A DNA stretch of 64,000 nucleotides, from assembly GCA_026413225.1 (NCBI GenBank), contig CM048553.1, positions 132,400,190-132,464,189 on the forward strand. The letters are read 5' to 3'. Both the position numbers and the translations under genes were made by a program. Under the pieces are notes generated by a model. The model had not been told where the DNA came from and did not search any database. It was given only the letters and a program-made list of their open reading frames with translations. The DNA is from Otis tarda (taxonomy: Eukaryota > Chordata > Aves > Otidiformes > Otididae). Shown here piece by piece: positions 20,928 through 33,099 of this stretch; within the stretch, counting starts at the first letter, position 1; each line of letters starts with the position of its first letter.

Positions 20928-23619
20928 ACCCCTATCAAAAACACAGAAGCAATGTGAATACCAGTTACCTTTTACAAAAATAAAGATTGATTCAGGCTTG
21001 TCTCTGCTTTCTGGGACAGCCTAAATATCTATGCCAAAGCTGAAGTCATGCATTTGGTGAAAAAAATCTCTGAATTATGGAAGACAGTTCACAAGTAAAA
21101 CCAACCATTTGGAGGGGTAAAGTCAGAACCTTCCTTCTGATTTGCTGTGTCTTGAAATAACACAATCATATCACGTTTTATCGGAAGTTCATTACTTCAA
21201 ATAAAATCAGACAATTATCTAATTCTTAATATTTACTAACTAAAACTAAAACTCTTCATAAATAATTGGATTACATAAGCTAAGAAAAATTAAATAATTT
21301 GCCACATATTCTGGTTTGGTTGCTTTTTCCTTAAAACAAAGTTGATATAAACCTATTCTGCTACTTAATCATATACTATAAGAGGGGATATTGTTCATAG
21401 CAAAAGTCTTACCAATAGAGAAATGTGATGTGTGTTGAAAAAAGTTATTCCAGAGGCCACAAAATTTAGGTTTTTAGTAGAAGACAATACAGTTTATAAT
21501 TTTTCCTTCTTTTTGTGAATTGTTAGAAATTACAGATAAGATTGGTTCAATACATTATAAACTTCCTCTATAAAAACCACCTTCCAAAGCTATCACCTCT
21601 CTCTTAGAATGCTGTTTGAACAGCTTTGTATGTTATTAGGAACAAGCATTGAACAATCTTTTGATAACTGCTCTCCATCTGGAAATGAAGACCAGCTCCA
21701 CAATATTGTCTTTCATTGCTGCAAAAATAGCAGCTGTTGAAAAACTTGTATTGAAACAGTAACACAAATACAATTTAGGGTAAAGAAAAAAAAAGAAAAC
21801 CAGTCATCTTCTGGTAAGCTTTAGAATGGGGAAACGCTTAAGAGAAACCACACGCTTAAGAGAAAATACAGTGATTAAGGCACACAGAATTCTCAGTTCA
21901 ATTTCCAGCTTTGTCACAGACTTCTTATTTGACCTTGCCCAAATTTCAGTGTGATCCAGTTCTCCATTTGTAAAGTAGAAATGAAAGATTATTTTTCCCT
22001 TTCTTCCATCCCTCTGTGCATTAAAGACTCAAACTATGAGATATCTGAGACGCACATACAGGTCTGTATATACACCAGATATACGCTGATCACTTTGTAT
22101 AGCTGCATGAGCTGAGTCCCATGAGATGCTTTTTAGTTATGTCAGTGCTGTCAGCACCAGTTAGCTGTTCTCTGGGCTGTAAGACAGAACTACTTCAGGG
22201 CTCAAGTAAGCAGACACAAACTCTAGACTGAGTAGGGCTTAAGCAAAAGTCAAGGATCTCTACACTGTCAGGGTTTTTCTTGAGTATTCCCAGGTCCTAA
22301 TTTTAGGTAAACAAGGAATTCTAAGGACAGTCAAGGAGGATAAGTAGCCTCTGGAGAGCCACTCCCACTCAGACTTGAGCAAAATCCAGATACTGAGGGT
22401 CAAGGTAAGGCAGAATCTAGGTGACATGGATCTCAGATTTATTATTATGTGTATGTACAACATCCAAGACATCGTGGGGTCCATACTTCTTTTGAGAACT
22501 CCTCATGCTGCAAGAAGTTGATCATTCTCACTACCAAAGATTAACAATGTACCTTTATTTTCTGGTGCATATTTTACCTCACATTATAAATATGGGGGGG
22601 GGGCGGTGGTATTGCACAACAGGGAATGAAATTTACATGTTTGGCTCTATAGATTAAATAGAGACGTTGCCTACTCTGAGTTTTAGACAATATCTCAAAG
22701 TCTGCCCAACAGAGTTCTCTCTCAACGAAGATTGCAGCAATAATGACAAACCTCTTGGTCTATCATTTTGGTCTCTTTTAAGACTAAAAGTACAATTAAC
22801 CATCTAACTTAATGAAGATTGTTGTAGCTGCAAAATTAACAAAACGACATTATCTGTGCAAAACATTCACAGGTAATCAAGCATTAAACACTTAAGGTGT
22901 AGAAATGTTGCTGTTGCTGTCTGTAAAGGCATTTTCTTCAATGTCTCATTTTCAGATAATTTTTTTGATATTTCATAATTAAGTATTGCAAAGTCCATAC
23001 TATAAAGATATGTTCCATTTTGGATACAGTTTTAATTTATAAAATGTTTTCTACAATAATTAAATGGAAGATCATAACACAAAGTCTCTTAGAGACATTT
23101 GAAATAAAATAAGTGTAAAAATTGAGAGCTTATTCCCCAACCTTCAGGACAACTTTCAGCTGAAAAGCCTGGTGATACATTGGCAATATACCTGCTAAAT
23201 CCCTGAAAACTCAGATTCTAGAGCAAGATAAAAAATGAATTATATTATCAATGTATGAAATAACTGTTTTAAGAAACAAAAGGAAGGGAATTTTTAACAG
23301 AAAAAAAAAAACTCTAGGAAAGAACAATGTCCTGCTCTGTCCTCCCACCACTCTACCAAAATCCCAGAACCAGGAGTACTTCCTACTCCCCACTGACTTA
23401 AACTTGCTGATTGCACAATCTTATCCTTTCTTCATTTTTGTGAAGCAGTGTTCTTGGTTTCTTCCCCCTTCTTCTAGGGTGGCCTCTAAAGTAGCTTTCT
23501 TAATTCCTGTCTTTACCTTCCTAGAGTTCTGTCCTTACCCTTCTTCTGTTGTCCTTCTATCTCTTATTTTGGCCATGGCTCGATGTTGGGGGGTGGGGTC
23601 AGGGAGCTCATATTTAGCC
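20928..23619. other. Non-coding DNA between two CR1 copies
   Basis: No gene, RNA or transposon was recognised. There is a G-run at 22594-22603. The open frame that enters the next CR1 from 23251 has no recognisable content before about 23620. Confidence 0.6.
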
Positions 23620-25914
23620 ATGCTCGACCTTGTGTTCACCAACAGGGACGGGCTGGTGGGGGATGTGAAACTGAAGGACAACCTTGGCTGCAGTGACCAT
23701 GACATGGTGGAGTTCAAGATCCACAGGGCAGCAAGGAAACTACATGGCAAGCTCTCTGCCCTAGACTTCAGGAAGGCGGACTTCGGCCTCTTCAGGGACC
23801 TGATGGGCCAAGTGCCATGGAAGGAGGCCCTGGAGGGAAGAGGGGCCCAGGAAAGTTGGTCTATATTCAAGGAGCACCTCCTCCAAGCTCAGCAGAGGTG
23901 CATCCCGATGAAAAACAAGTCGGGCAAAAAGGCCAGGAGGCCGGCGTGGATGAGCAAGGAGCTCCAGGACCAACTGAAAGTAAAAAAGGAAGCCTATAGA
24001 GGGTGGAAGCGGGGAGAGGACTACAAAGAGGCTGTGCGAGTGGCCAGGGATAAGGTAATGAAGGCCAAAGCCCTGGCAGAACTGAATCTGGCCAGGGATA
24101 TAAAATGCAACAAGAAGAGCTTTTATAGGTACGTAGGGGACAAAAGAAAGTGCAGGGAAAATGTAGGCCCCCTCCGGAAGGAAACTGGTGTCCTGGTTAC
24201 CCAGGACATGGAGAAGGCTGAGGTTCTCAAATGACTTTTTTGCCTCAGTCTTCACCGACAAGAGTTCCTGTCCCACCACCCAAGCTGTAGAAGGTGCAAG
24301 CAGGGACTGCGAGGATGTAGAACCGCCCATTGTACTCGAAGAGCAGGTTCGGGATCATCTGAGGAACCTAAAGGTGCACAAGTCCATGGAACCTGATGAG
24401 ATCCATCCGCGGGTCCTGAAGGGAACTGGCGGATGAAGTTGCCAAGCCACTGGCTATCGTATTTGAGAAGTCGTGGCGGTCTGGTGAGGTCCCCAATGAC
24501 TGGAAGAGAGGGAACATAACCCCCATTTTTAAAAAGGGGAATAAGGAAGACCCAGGTAACTACAGGCCGGTCAGCCTCATCTCTGTGCCTGGCAAGGTCA
24601 TGGAGCAGATTCTCCTGGAAACTATGCTAAGGCACATGGAGAGCAAGGAGGTGGTTGGTGACAGCCAACATGGCTTCACCAAGGGCAGATCGTGCCTGAC
24701 CAATCTGGTGGCCTTCTATGACGGGGCGATGGCATCGGTGGACAAGGGACGAGCAACTGACATAATCTACCCGGACTTGTGCAAATCTTTTGACACTGTC
24801 CTGCATGACATCCTTCTCTCTAAACTAGAGAGACATGGGTTTGACGGACGGACCACTCGGTGGATAAGGAGTTGGCTGGATGGCCGCACTCAGAGAGTGG
24901 TGGTCAACGGCTCAATGTCCATGTGGAGACCGGTCACCAGTGGCGTCCCTCAGGGGTCTGTGCTGGGCCCGGCCCTGTTCAACATCTTTGTCGGCGACAT
25001 GGACAGTGGGATAGAGTGCACCCTCAGCAAGTTCGCTGATGACACCAAGCTGTGTGGTGCCGTCGACACGCTGGAAGGGAGGGATGCCATCCAGAGGGAC
25101 CTGGACAGGCTGGAGAGGTGGGCCCGTGCCAACCTCATGAAGTTCAACCCCTGCACCTGGGTCATGGCAATCCCAGGCACAAATACAGGCTGGGCAGAGA
25201 ATGGATTGAGAGCAGCCCTGGGGAGAAGGACTTGGGAGTGCTGGTGGATGAGAAGCTTAACATGAGCCGGCAACGCGCCCTTGCGACCCAGAAGGCCAAC
25301 CGCATCCTGGGCTGCATCAAGAGGAGCGTGGCCAGCAGGTCGAGGGAGGTGATTCTCCCACTCTACTCTGCCCTGGTGAGACCCCACCTGGAGTACTGTG
25401 TCCAGTTCTGGAGCCCCCAACACAAGAAGGACATGGACCAGTTGGAGAAGGTCCAGAGGAGGGCCACGAAGATGATAAAAGGGCTGGAGCACCTCTCTTA
25501 TGAGGAAAGGCTGAGAGAATTGGGACTGTTCAGCCTGGAGAAGAGGAGGCTCCGGGGAGACCTGATAGCGGTCTTCCAGTACCTCAAGGGGGCCTACAAG
25601 AAAGATGGGGAAAGGCTGTTTAGTAGGGCCTGTTGCAATAGGATGAGGGTAATGGTTTTAAAATAGAGGGGGGTAGATTTAGGCTGGATATTAGGAAAAA
25701 ATTTTTTACAATGTGAGTTATAGAACACTGGAACAGGTTGCCCAGAAAGGTGGTGGAGGCCCCATCCCTGGAAACGTTCAAGGCCAGGCTGGATGAGGCT
25801 CTGAGCAACCTGATCTAGTCAGGGATGTCCCTGCTCCTTGCAGGGGGGTTGGACTGGATGACCTTTGAAGGTCCCTTCCAACCCTAACCATTCTATGATT
25901 CTATGATTCTATGT
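23620..25914 (+). mobile_element. CR1 retroposon, 2.3 kb, endonuclease C-terminus to 3' end
   Basis: The 5' end is truncated in the endonuclease domain. Leu-Asp-Leu-Val-Phe-Thr-Asn and Ser-Asp-His-Asp, the end of the APE-type nuclease, are visible around 23623-23710. The linker and reverse transcriptase follow, with Asn-Tyr-Arg-Pro-Val-Ser-Leu at 24560, Gly-Val-Pro-Gln-Gly-Ser at 24943 and the catalytic Phe-Ala-Asp-Asp at 25032-25043. Frameshifts occur near 24190-24235, 24400-24436 and at a small deletion near 25145-25170. It ends with three attctatg octamers at 25890-25913. Few disruptions over 2.3 kb suggest a relatively young copy. Confidence 0.95.
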
Positions 25915-28900
25915 AATCAAAAATCTCATTTATGTTCTTATGAATTACCACAATGTCCTTTTTCGGCTTTGGCAGATGCCCTGCTTGTACAAAGTCAGAG
26001 CATTGTGGCAACAATGAACTTTCTATCCCGTCATTTTTATTGCAGTATTCATTTCTGTGCATTCCTGTATCTGTAGTTTCACATGCAAAGCTTCTAGACC
26101 TAAGAAGGGACATCTTTACAAGTCATCTCATTACCATCCCTATTCCTTTTGTTTTTAATGTCTTCAAGAAATTAGTACTTAGGCTGCTCCTGGGTTACGA
26201 TTCTTGCATATTGGGGAAGATCAGGACTGAATTATGCAGCTGTATTCTACTATCCAGTGTCTTGATCCATTGCATGTAAGCTATATAGGAAAACATCTTG
26301 TTCTGTGGCTCGTTTAGTACTGTGCCTAGTACTAGCGTAATCAGATCCCGACCTAGGATCAAAGCTTTTTTGTGCTATGGTAGTTCAAATCACTTTTCTT
26401 ACTGACATTTCTAGCAAAATTCCAATTTCAAAAAGAAGGTAGTTTGAATTATGTGTACGGATTCTATTCTGATCAAAGAATGATGAAAACTGTAGTTGCT
26501 TATGAAACTAAAGTGAATGAAACTGTAACTTTGGGCATCAGGTTCAGAGGCCTGATTTAGCAAAATGAGAAGATACGCTTGGCCTATAAATTGCAAGTTA
26601 CAAGTCTATGCTATGCAGCTATTTATCCACTTAATTAATCTTTTATTGCCTTGAGACAGCTAGCATATGCTGTCCAAAGGCTCTTTTCAGATGGAGCATG
26701 CTCTGCTGCTCCACTGTTATGCAATTTGATACTACCTCTGGAAGATACTGCCTGTGTGGATACTCAAGACTCATTTTATATAATTTTATCTCTGAGTGTT
26801 CATACCTCTACAAGTACAAGGAAATTCCACACATTATAAAATGTCAATGTTCAACTTATTGTACAATTTTATTCCCCTATTTATCACAATAGTACCTGAG
26901 GTCATTCAAATTGCAACTAAATCTCTTACAAGTTCTTCCCTGGTAATCTTTTTTTTTTTTTTTTGACTGAAGAAAAAAAACGTTTGCAAAAGGATTTTGT
27001 GAAAGTTGTACTTTTCATTCAGCTCTTGCTGAAATTTGTACTATTATTCCAAAATATCCCATTAATCTATTGTTGAGAAAGTAATCTCCAAAAGAGAATT
27101 GTTTCTTTTGTTTCATGACTGACACAGTTTGTTCTAGGAACACAAACAGACTCAAAGAAATCCACAGTCACAACAGAAGACTGACTCCTGTGGAGGCATT
27201 GAGCTTGTGAGTGGGTACGCACAAGGAGCAGGTACAGAACTCTCCAATATATACTCAGAAATGAAACAGCAAGATCAAACAAAAAAAAATACAGATCAAT
27301 TACTTTTTATAAAACTATGTTTTGGAAGAAAAGATTCAGCAGTATTGATATAGAATCACTGAAGTACATGGTTTGGGAAATAATTATTTTTAAGCGGAAA
27401 GCTCCAATACCCCAACTGCATTAATCAAAACTATTAACCAGCTTTGGGCATAGCACTTATTGAATTTGCTTCTTTTATTCTGTTGGGGAAAAAAAAACAC
27501 ATTAAATATACACATCTACACAATAATGAAAATATTTCTCAGGAAAGAGACAAATATCTTAACCAATGAAAAAATATTCCTAAGGATGACTATCAACCAG
27601 CTTGAACTCCAAATGTCCAATGCTGTCCTGACTGCACTAAAGTCAGGAAGAGTTATACTTGTGCAGGAAAAGGCAGGAGCAGGGATCTAAATGAAACTTT
27701 CAGTAGATGGCACCCAAAGAAACAACTGAGAACTGCAAACGCCTTGAAAACCAGGAGAACTGCACATGTTTAACTGCCACCTACTCACCAACATTTAAAA
27801 AACTACAAGCATCCCACAAGCTTCTGTTATTTAGAAAACTAAGATTAGCCACTATCCAAAATTGAATAGATATTTTTTAATTCTGAACTGAAAATTTTTG
27901 CCCAAGAATACTGAACAGAAAAAGATATAGAAAGGGAAACAAGAACCAAAGCTAATATACAGAACCAAAACAAGCATTTTTCAGTTTTAGAAATTAGACA
28001 AAGTTTTAGAGGTGCTGGCATGTTACCAAGAAATCTGCCTAAAATCATGAGTTGTGCTAGATTTGGGATTAGGAAAATATGTATTTTCTTTGGTCAGATA
28101 GACAGGGTCCTTGTGTTTCTTAGCTGGTTTTAACTGTTTTGGCAGTGAATTATAACCTAAAGTATACAGTATCACCGTGGCACATTTTTGCTGTCAAATT
28201 CTCTGGATCTGCAAAGGCATCAGGTTTTGGGAGCTCCCAGAGTCTTTGCTTCTCTCTTTCCCTGTCATGCACTGCAACTTTTGGGAGTTTTGTTTTTTTT
28301 TTTTAATTAAAGATCTTATCTGTTGCAAGATGCTCTCTGCTGCACTGCAAAACGAAAGTGGAGAGGACAATCTTTTGGACAAATCTCTTTATAAAGGCTT
28401 GTACATAACAATAAGCACATGGACTCACTGACTCCAGTCTTAAATGGGTTCCTCCACTAAAACAAACAGGTGTAAGGAAAGAAATCTGAAATAAAATCAG
28501 GATTAAAACTTTACAAAATTTTAAATCACTATCAATGACAGTCAAAGAAATACAGGCTGTACATTAAATGCTAAATAAGACTGCAGCCTGAACTCCTGGG
28601 AGTATTAGTAAGACAAAAAGGCATTAAACTAAAAATGAAGCGTGGACACTGTACACAGTTATATACTGAGAACAGCCTATCTATTATAGGAGTTACTCAC
28701 CAATTTGGACTGGACTCTTTTACTCTTGATAATAACTTTGCCAATTTTAGCCATTTGACATATAAATTTCAGAATTATGTGAGCTTCAAAATGTAATTTT
28801 ATGTCATAAGAAGATTGGGGTTTTTTTTTCCCAAAAACTGACAGGGTAACTCCAACCAGACAAATATAAATCTGATGAGCTCTCTTTAGTCCACATGCTC

Positions 28901-29607
28901 TGCATGAGGAACTGAACTAACCACTCAGATTCAAACATATCTAAATCCTTAAAATTCTGAAAGCTACACATGCTCAGAGAGAACTGGAGAGTTTTAGCAA
29001 CAAGCACTTCTAAGATCCCACCCTCACAAAGTACGCTCCAGAGTAGGACTTTTCATTAACTGCTTGCCTGGTACCAGCTCTGGAAACTTGAAATTTTCAC
29101 CTCTTTTGTTCTCTGACAGCCAACTCTATCTATCTGGCACTAGATTGCATGGAAGAGGAAGATGCAAAGTCCAAACGTAAATGAGACATGAGCAATTAAA
29201 GCGTTCTGCTAAGAGGAGTACATCAGCTCAGGCTTTTCAGAAAGAGATGAAGGAATATGGTGACAAGTCAAAATGACACTTGGCAGTTGTGAAGAGATTA
29301 AGAGGAAGTGATACTGAACTACAGAGCCTCTAATTTCTTTGTTCTACCACATATTATCAGTAACTGGAAAATCCCACAATCTGGAGAAGAGCTACGTTGA
29401 ATACTAGCAGAATGAAGAATAACAAACATCTGTAGGGACTGGTATGAGAAACCTAAAGTTGGGAATTAGGTTGAAGATCCAAGAGGATGAAAAGATTGAG
29501 TTACAGGAGGACATGAACAATACAAGATTCTCCAATTTTTGCTTTTTCACTGTTCACAAATAGTTGTGGAGTCAAGAGGTAAAGTACTACATCTGACTTT
29601 AATATTG
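25915..29607. other. Non-coding DNA
   Basis: Nothing is recognised beyond simple sequence (a T-run at 26949-26964 and A-runs near 27488). Open frames are short, overlap on both strands and carry no domains. Confidence 0.6.
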
Positions 29608-29702
29608 TAGAATCATAGAATTGTTTGAATTGTAACAGACCTTTATGGATCACCTAGTCCAATCCCCCTGCCATGGGCAGGTACAACTTTGACTAGATCA
29701 CT
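29608..29702 (-). mobile_element. Short CR1 3'-end fragment, minus strand
   Basis: It opens with tagaatcatagaattg, the reverse complement of the CR1 tail octamers. It continues through tcacctagtccaatcccc and gactagatca, matching the last 95 bases of the other copies with many substitutions. It is an old, heavily 5'-truncated insertion. Confidence 0.85.
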
Positions 29703-30963
29703 AGATATCCATTTATATAAGTAAATACACTGAAGACCTACATAGGTATCAGAATTGTCACATGACAGGTTGCTTTTTTTTTTTCTTTAAAAAGAACAGA
29801 TTCCACATCCTACATCTAAAAATGTGAAAAATCTGAGGTTAACAAGTAAAGCATTCAGAAAATATTATGGCTAATGCCTGAATTGAGAATGCTAGTATAA
29901 TCTTACCCCCTTATGACATATGCATTATAACAGCATTATATTATTATAAGCTATTTCTCCCACTTGGAAGGATGTTTTATATTACAATGTTAGTAATGTA
30001 TTTTTAAGCACAGAAAATGCTACTATGGGACTATTAATCCTCCAAAGTTTAGAAAATGCATAAGCAAGCAATGAAGCTAACATTCAAAAATGAGAAAACC
30101 CAAGCAAGTTGTTATTAAAGCGTTATGAAAATCAGACTCCTTTGTACTAAGACAATGCTGGAAGCCCCAAGGGGAACAAAAAGGAGAACACATCTGTTCC
30201 TACTGACGTCAGGAGGCTAAGGGCCAGGCTCTACCCCTGTACACACACAACTTCCATTACCTTCAGCTGAAACAACTTGTAACTTAGGGTAGAACTGGGT
30301 CTTGTGCAAAAAAGTCAAAAGATCACAGTAGAGACACAAATGTTGTAAATTATCATCAGTGCTGTACAATCAATATTGTACAAACTGAAACATTGACAGT
30401 CCTTGCCCTGAAAACCTGAGTATCCTAGTCTAAGAAAATATGCAATCAGCATTAAGAGTAGGATACTGAGAAACACTGGCAGACGCGTCTGCATCCAGAG
30501 TTTGGTTATTCTAAACTGTTTACAACCAGATCATATTACTTGAAAATTCCTGTTGCTGAAGATTAGAAACTAATGTACTGAATGCAGCAGGATTTGTCTG
30601 CTTTTTAATTCATATTATTTTGATAGTTATCGAGTAATCAATCTGAATTTACTTAAATAATTACTCCCTCACAAATGGCATGGAAAATATTATATATATA
30701 TATATATCACTATACTAAATATATTTTCTTGATGATGGTTTAGGTTATAAAAAAGTCTATTTGGGTATTGTTGCCATTGCAGTTCGTCTTACAATGTTCT
30801 TCCTCATCGTCATACTACTTTTGGGTCATTACTTCTGCCATACACATTACACCTCCTAAATACAACAAACTGAATAAAATGTGTTCATTTACTTAAAGGC
30901 ATATCTATACATAAAAAGCTATAATGGAAATCAAAGAATACAGAAAGAAAGAGCAAGGAATTG
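29703..30963. other. Non-coding DNA
   Basis: There is no gene. A (TA)n run lies at 30689-30708. Otherwise it is featureless AT-rich sequence. Confidence 0.6.
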
Positions 30964-31647
30964 AAGGACTTGGCAATGCTGTTGAACAAGAAGCTCAACA
31001 TGAGCCATCAATATGCACTTGCAGCCCAGAAAGCCAACAGCATCCGGGGCTGCATCAAAAGAAGTGTGGCCAGCAGGTCAAAGGAGGTGATTCTGCCCCT
31101 CTACTCTGCTCTGGTGAGACCCCACCTGGAGTAATAGCTCCAGCTCTGGAGCCTCCAACATAAGAAGGACATGGATCAGTGGAAGAGGGTCCAGAGGAGG
31201 GCCACAAAGATGATTAGAGGGCTAGAGCACCTCTCCTATGAGGACAGGCTGAGAGAGTTGGGGCTGTTCAGCCTGGAGAAGGGAAGGCTCCAGGGAGACC
31301 TTGTAGTGATCTTCCAGTACCTAAAGGGGGCTTATAGGAAAGACAAGGAGAAACTCTTTAGCCAGGCCTGTTGTGACAGGACTAGGGGTAATGGTTTTAA
31401 AACAGAGGGAGGTAGATTCAGACTCGATATAAGGAAAATTTTTGTTTACAATGAGGGTGATGGAACACTGGAACAGGTTGCCCAGAGAGGTGGTGGATGC
31501 CCCATCCCTGCAAACATTAAAGGCCAGGTTGGATGGGACTCTGAGCAACCTGATCTGGTTGGAGATGTCCCTGCTCCTTGCAGAGGGGTTGGACTAGATG
31601 ACCTTTAAAGGTCTCTTCCAACCGTAACTATTCTATGATTCTATGAA
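30964..31647 (+). mobile_element. CR1 fragment, 3' 0.7 kb
   Basis: It starts at aaggacttggcaatgctg, equivalent to about 25227 of the long copy. It covers the C-terminal end of ORF2 (a readable frame at 31171-31608) and the 3' UTR. It ends ttctatgattctatga at 31631-31646. An in-frame TAA lies at 31132-31134, where the long copy codes for tyrosine. Confidence 0.92.
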
Positions 31648-32500
31648 TTTAAACAGTGGTCATGGAGAGATAGCTTAGTCTATTTGCTTTTAAAAAATAT
31701 CTGCTGAAACAATACTTCCAACATTAACATTATTACATACTGTTTCTTCTTAGTAGAAAGCCTATAGCAATTTTTATTTTGTGCATAATTTTATTTGTGG
31801 GACCTGAAATTATTTCATCTAAACAGTTTCAGAGAGATCAGATGGACATTAACTTAAGAGGGATAGCTAAGGGTTCTTACGATGCATTCTTACATCGCGT
31901 TTCAACATCAGCAAGACTGTTTTGACCTCCAGTAAGGATTTCAGTTACTATATTCTCCATGGGAATTGTGATATAATGTTCAATATCTTATATGGCATTG
32001 TTGGTGACATGTGGGAATTGTTTTTTTCTGTCTTTTTTTTTTAATTCTTATGTGAAATTTTTGCCCAGATCTGCTAAAAAAACTGGTAAAATTTCATAAG
32101 AACTTTTTAATCATTGTCTCGCTTTCATTTAAATGCAGTCTGAAGAAATCCAGAAAAACCCTGTTATTAAAGTGTACATTAGTACTTAGTTTAATATTAA
32201 AAGAAAAGGGGAAAAAAAACTTTATGCCAAACTATGATAAATAAACTGCTTATAACAAAACTATCTCTTGTTCTCCAGGAAACAGCACATTGGCTTGCAC
32301 TGCAGAGACTCCAAAAGCATTAGAACTTCAGAACACACAAAAAGAACCTAACATAGGTAACTGCCACACAGGCAGGTCCATAGGAGGTAGCCTATTTAGG
32401 CAGAAGAAAGTGGATCAGAGTTCTTTTTTATACTGAGTACAACCCATTTTCCTAGTTCCAGGAATATAAACATTGAAGAAGCCTATATGTAGCCTCTTAT
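31648..32500. other. Non-coding DNA
   Basis: No gene or repeat recognised apart from a T-run near 32033-32042. Confidence 0.55.
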
Positions 32501-32505
32501 GTTCT

Positions 32506-33094
32506 TGTACTACTCCGGGCTGAGGCAGAGTTAATTTTCTTCATAATAGCTTGTATGGTGCTATGGTTTGGATTTGTGACCAAAACAGTGTCAATAACAC
32601 AGGGATGTTTTAGTTACTGCAGAGCGGTGCTTGCACAGCACCAAGGCCTTTTCTGCTTCTCACACTGCCCTACCAGCAAGTAGGCTGGGGGTCTACAAGA
32701 AATTGAGAGGGGACGCAGCCGGGACAGCTGACCCCTACCTGACCAAAGGGATATCCCACACCATATAACATCATGTTCAGCAATAAAAGCTGGGGTAAAG
32801 AAGGAGGAAGGGAAGACATTTGGAGTTACGGCTTTTGTCTTCCCAAGGAACGGTGATGGAGCTCTGCATTCCTGGAGATGGCTGAACAACTGCCTGCTGA
32901 TGGGAAGCAGTGAATTAATTCCTTGTTTCGCTTTGCTTGTGGATGCAGCTTTTGCTTTCCCTATCAAACTGTCTTTATCTCAACCCTTGAGTTGCCTCAC
33001 TTTTATCCTTTCAGTTCTCTTCCCTGTTCTTGCAGGGGGTGGCAAGCAATTCGCTCTGTAGGCCTGAGCTGCCCACCCAGGCTAAACCACAACA
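32506..33094 (+). mobile_element. Solo LTR, avian ERVL-type
   Basis: The sequence runs from tgtactactccggg to taaaccacaaca and is flanked by a 5-bp direct repeat, gttct, at 32501-32505 and 33095-33099. TG...CA ends plus a 5-bp duplication fit ERVL-type (class III) elements. The layout (gcagagttaattttcttc near the start, ataaaagctgggg mid-way as TATA-like box at 32782, tgtctttatctcaaccc near the end) is that of a common avian LTR family. No internal retroviral sequence adjoins it, so it is a recombined solo LTR. Confidence 0.85.
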
Positions 33095-33099
33095 GTTCT

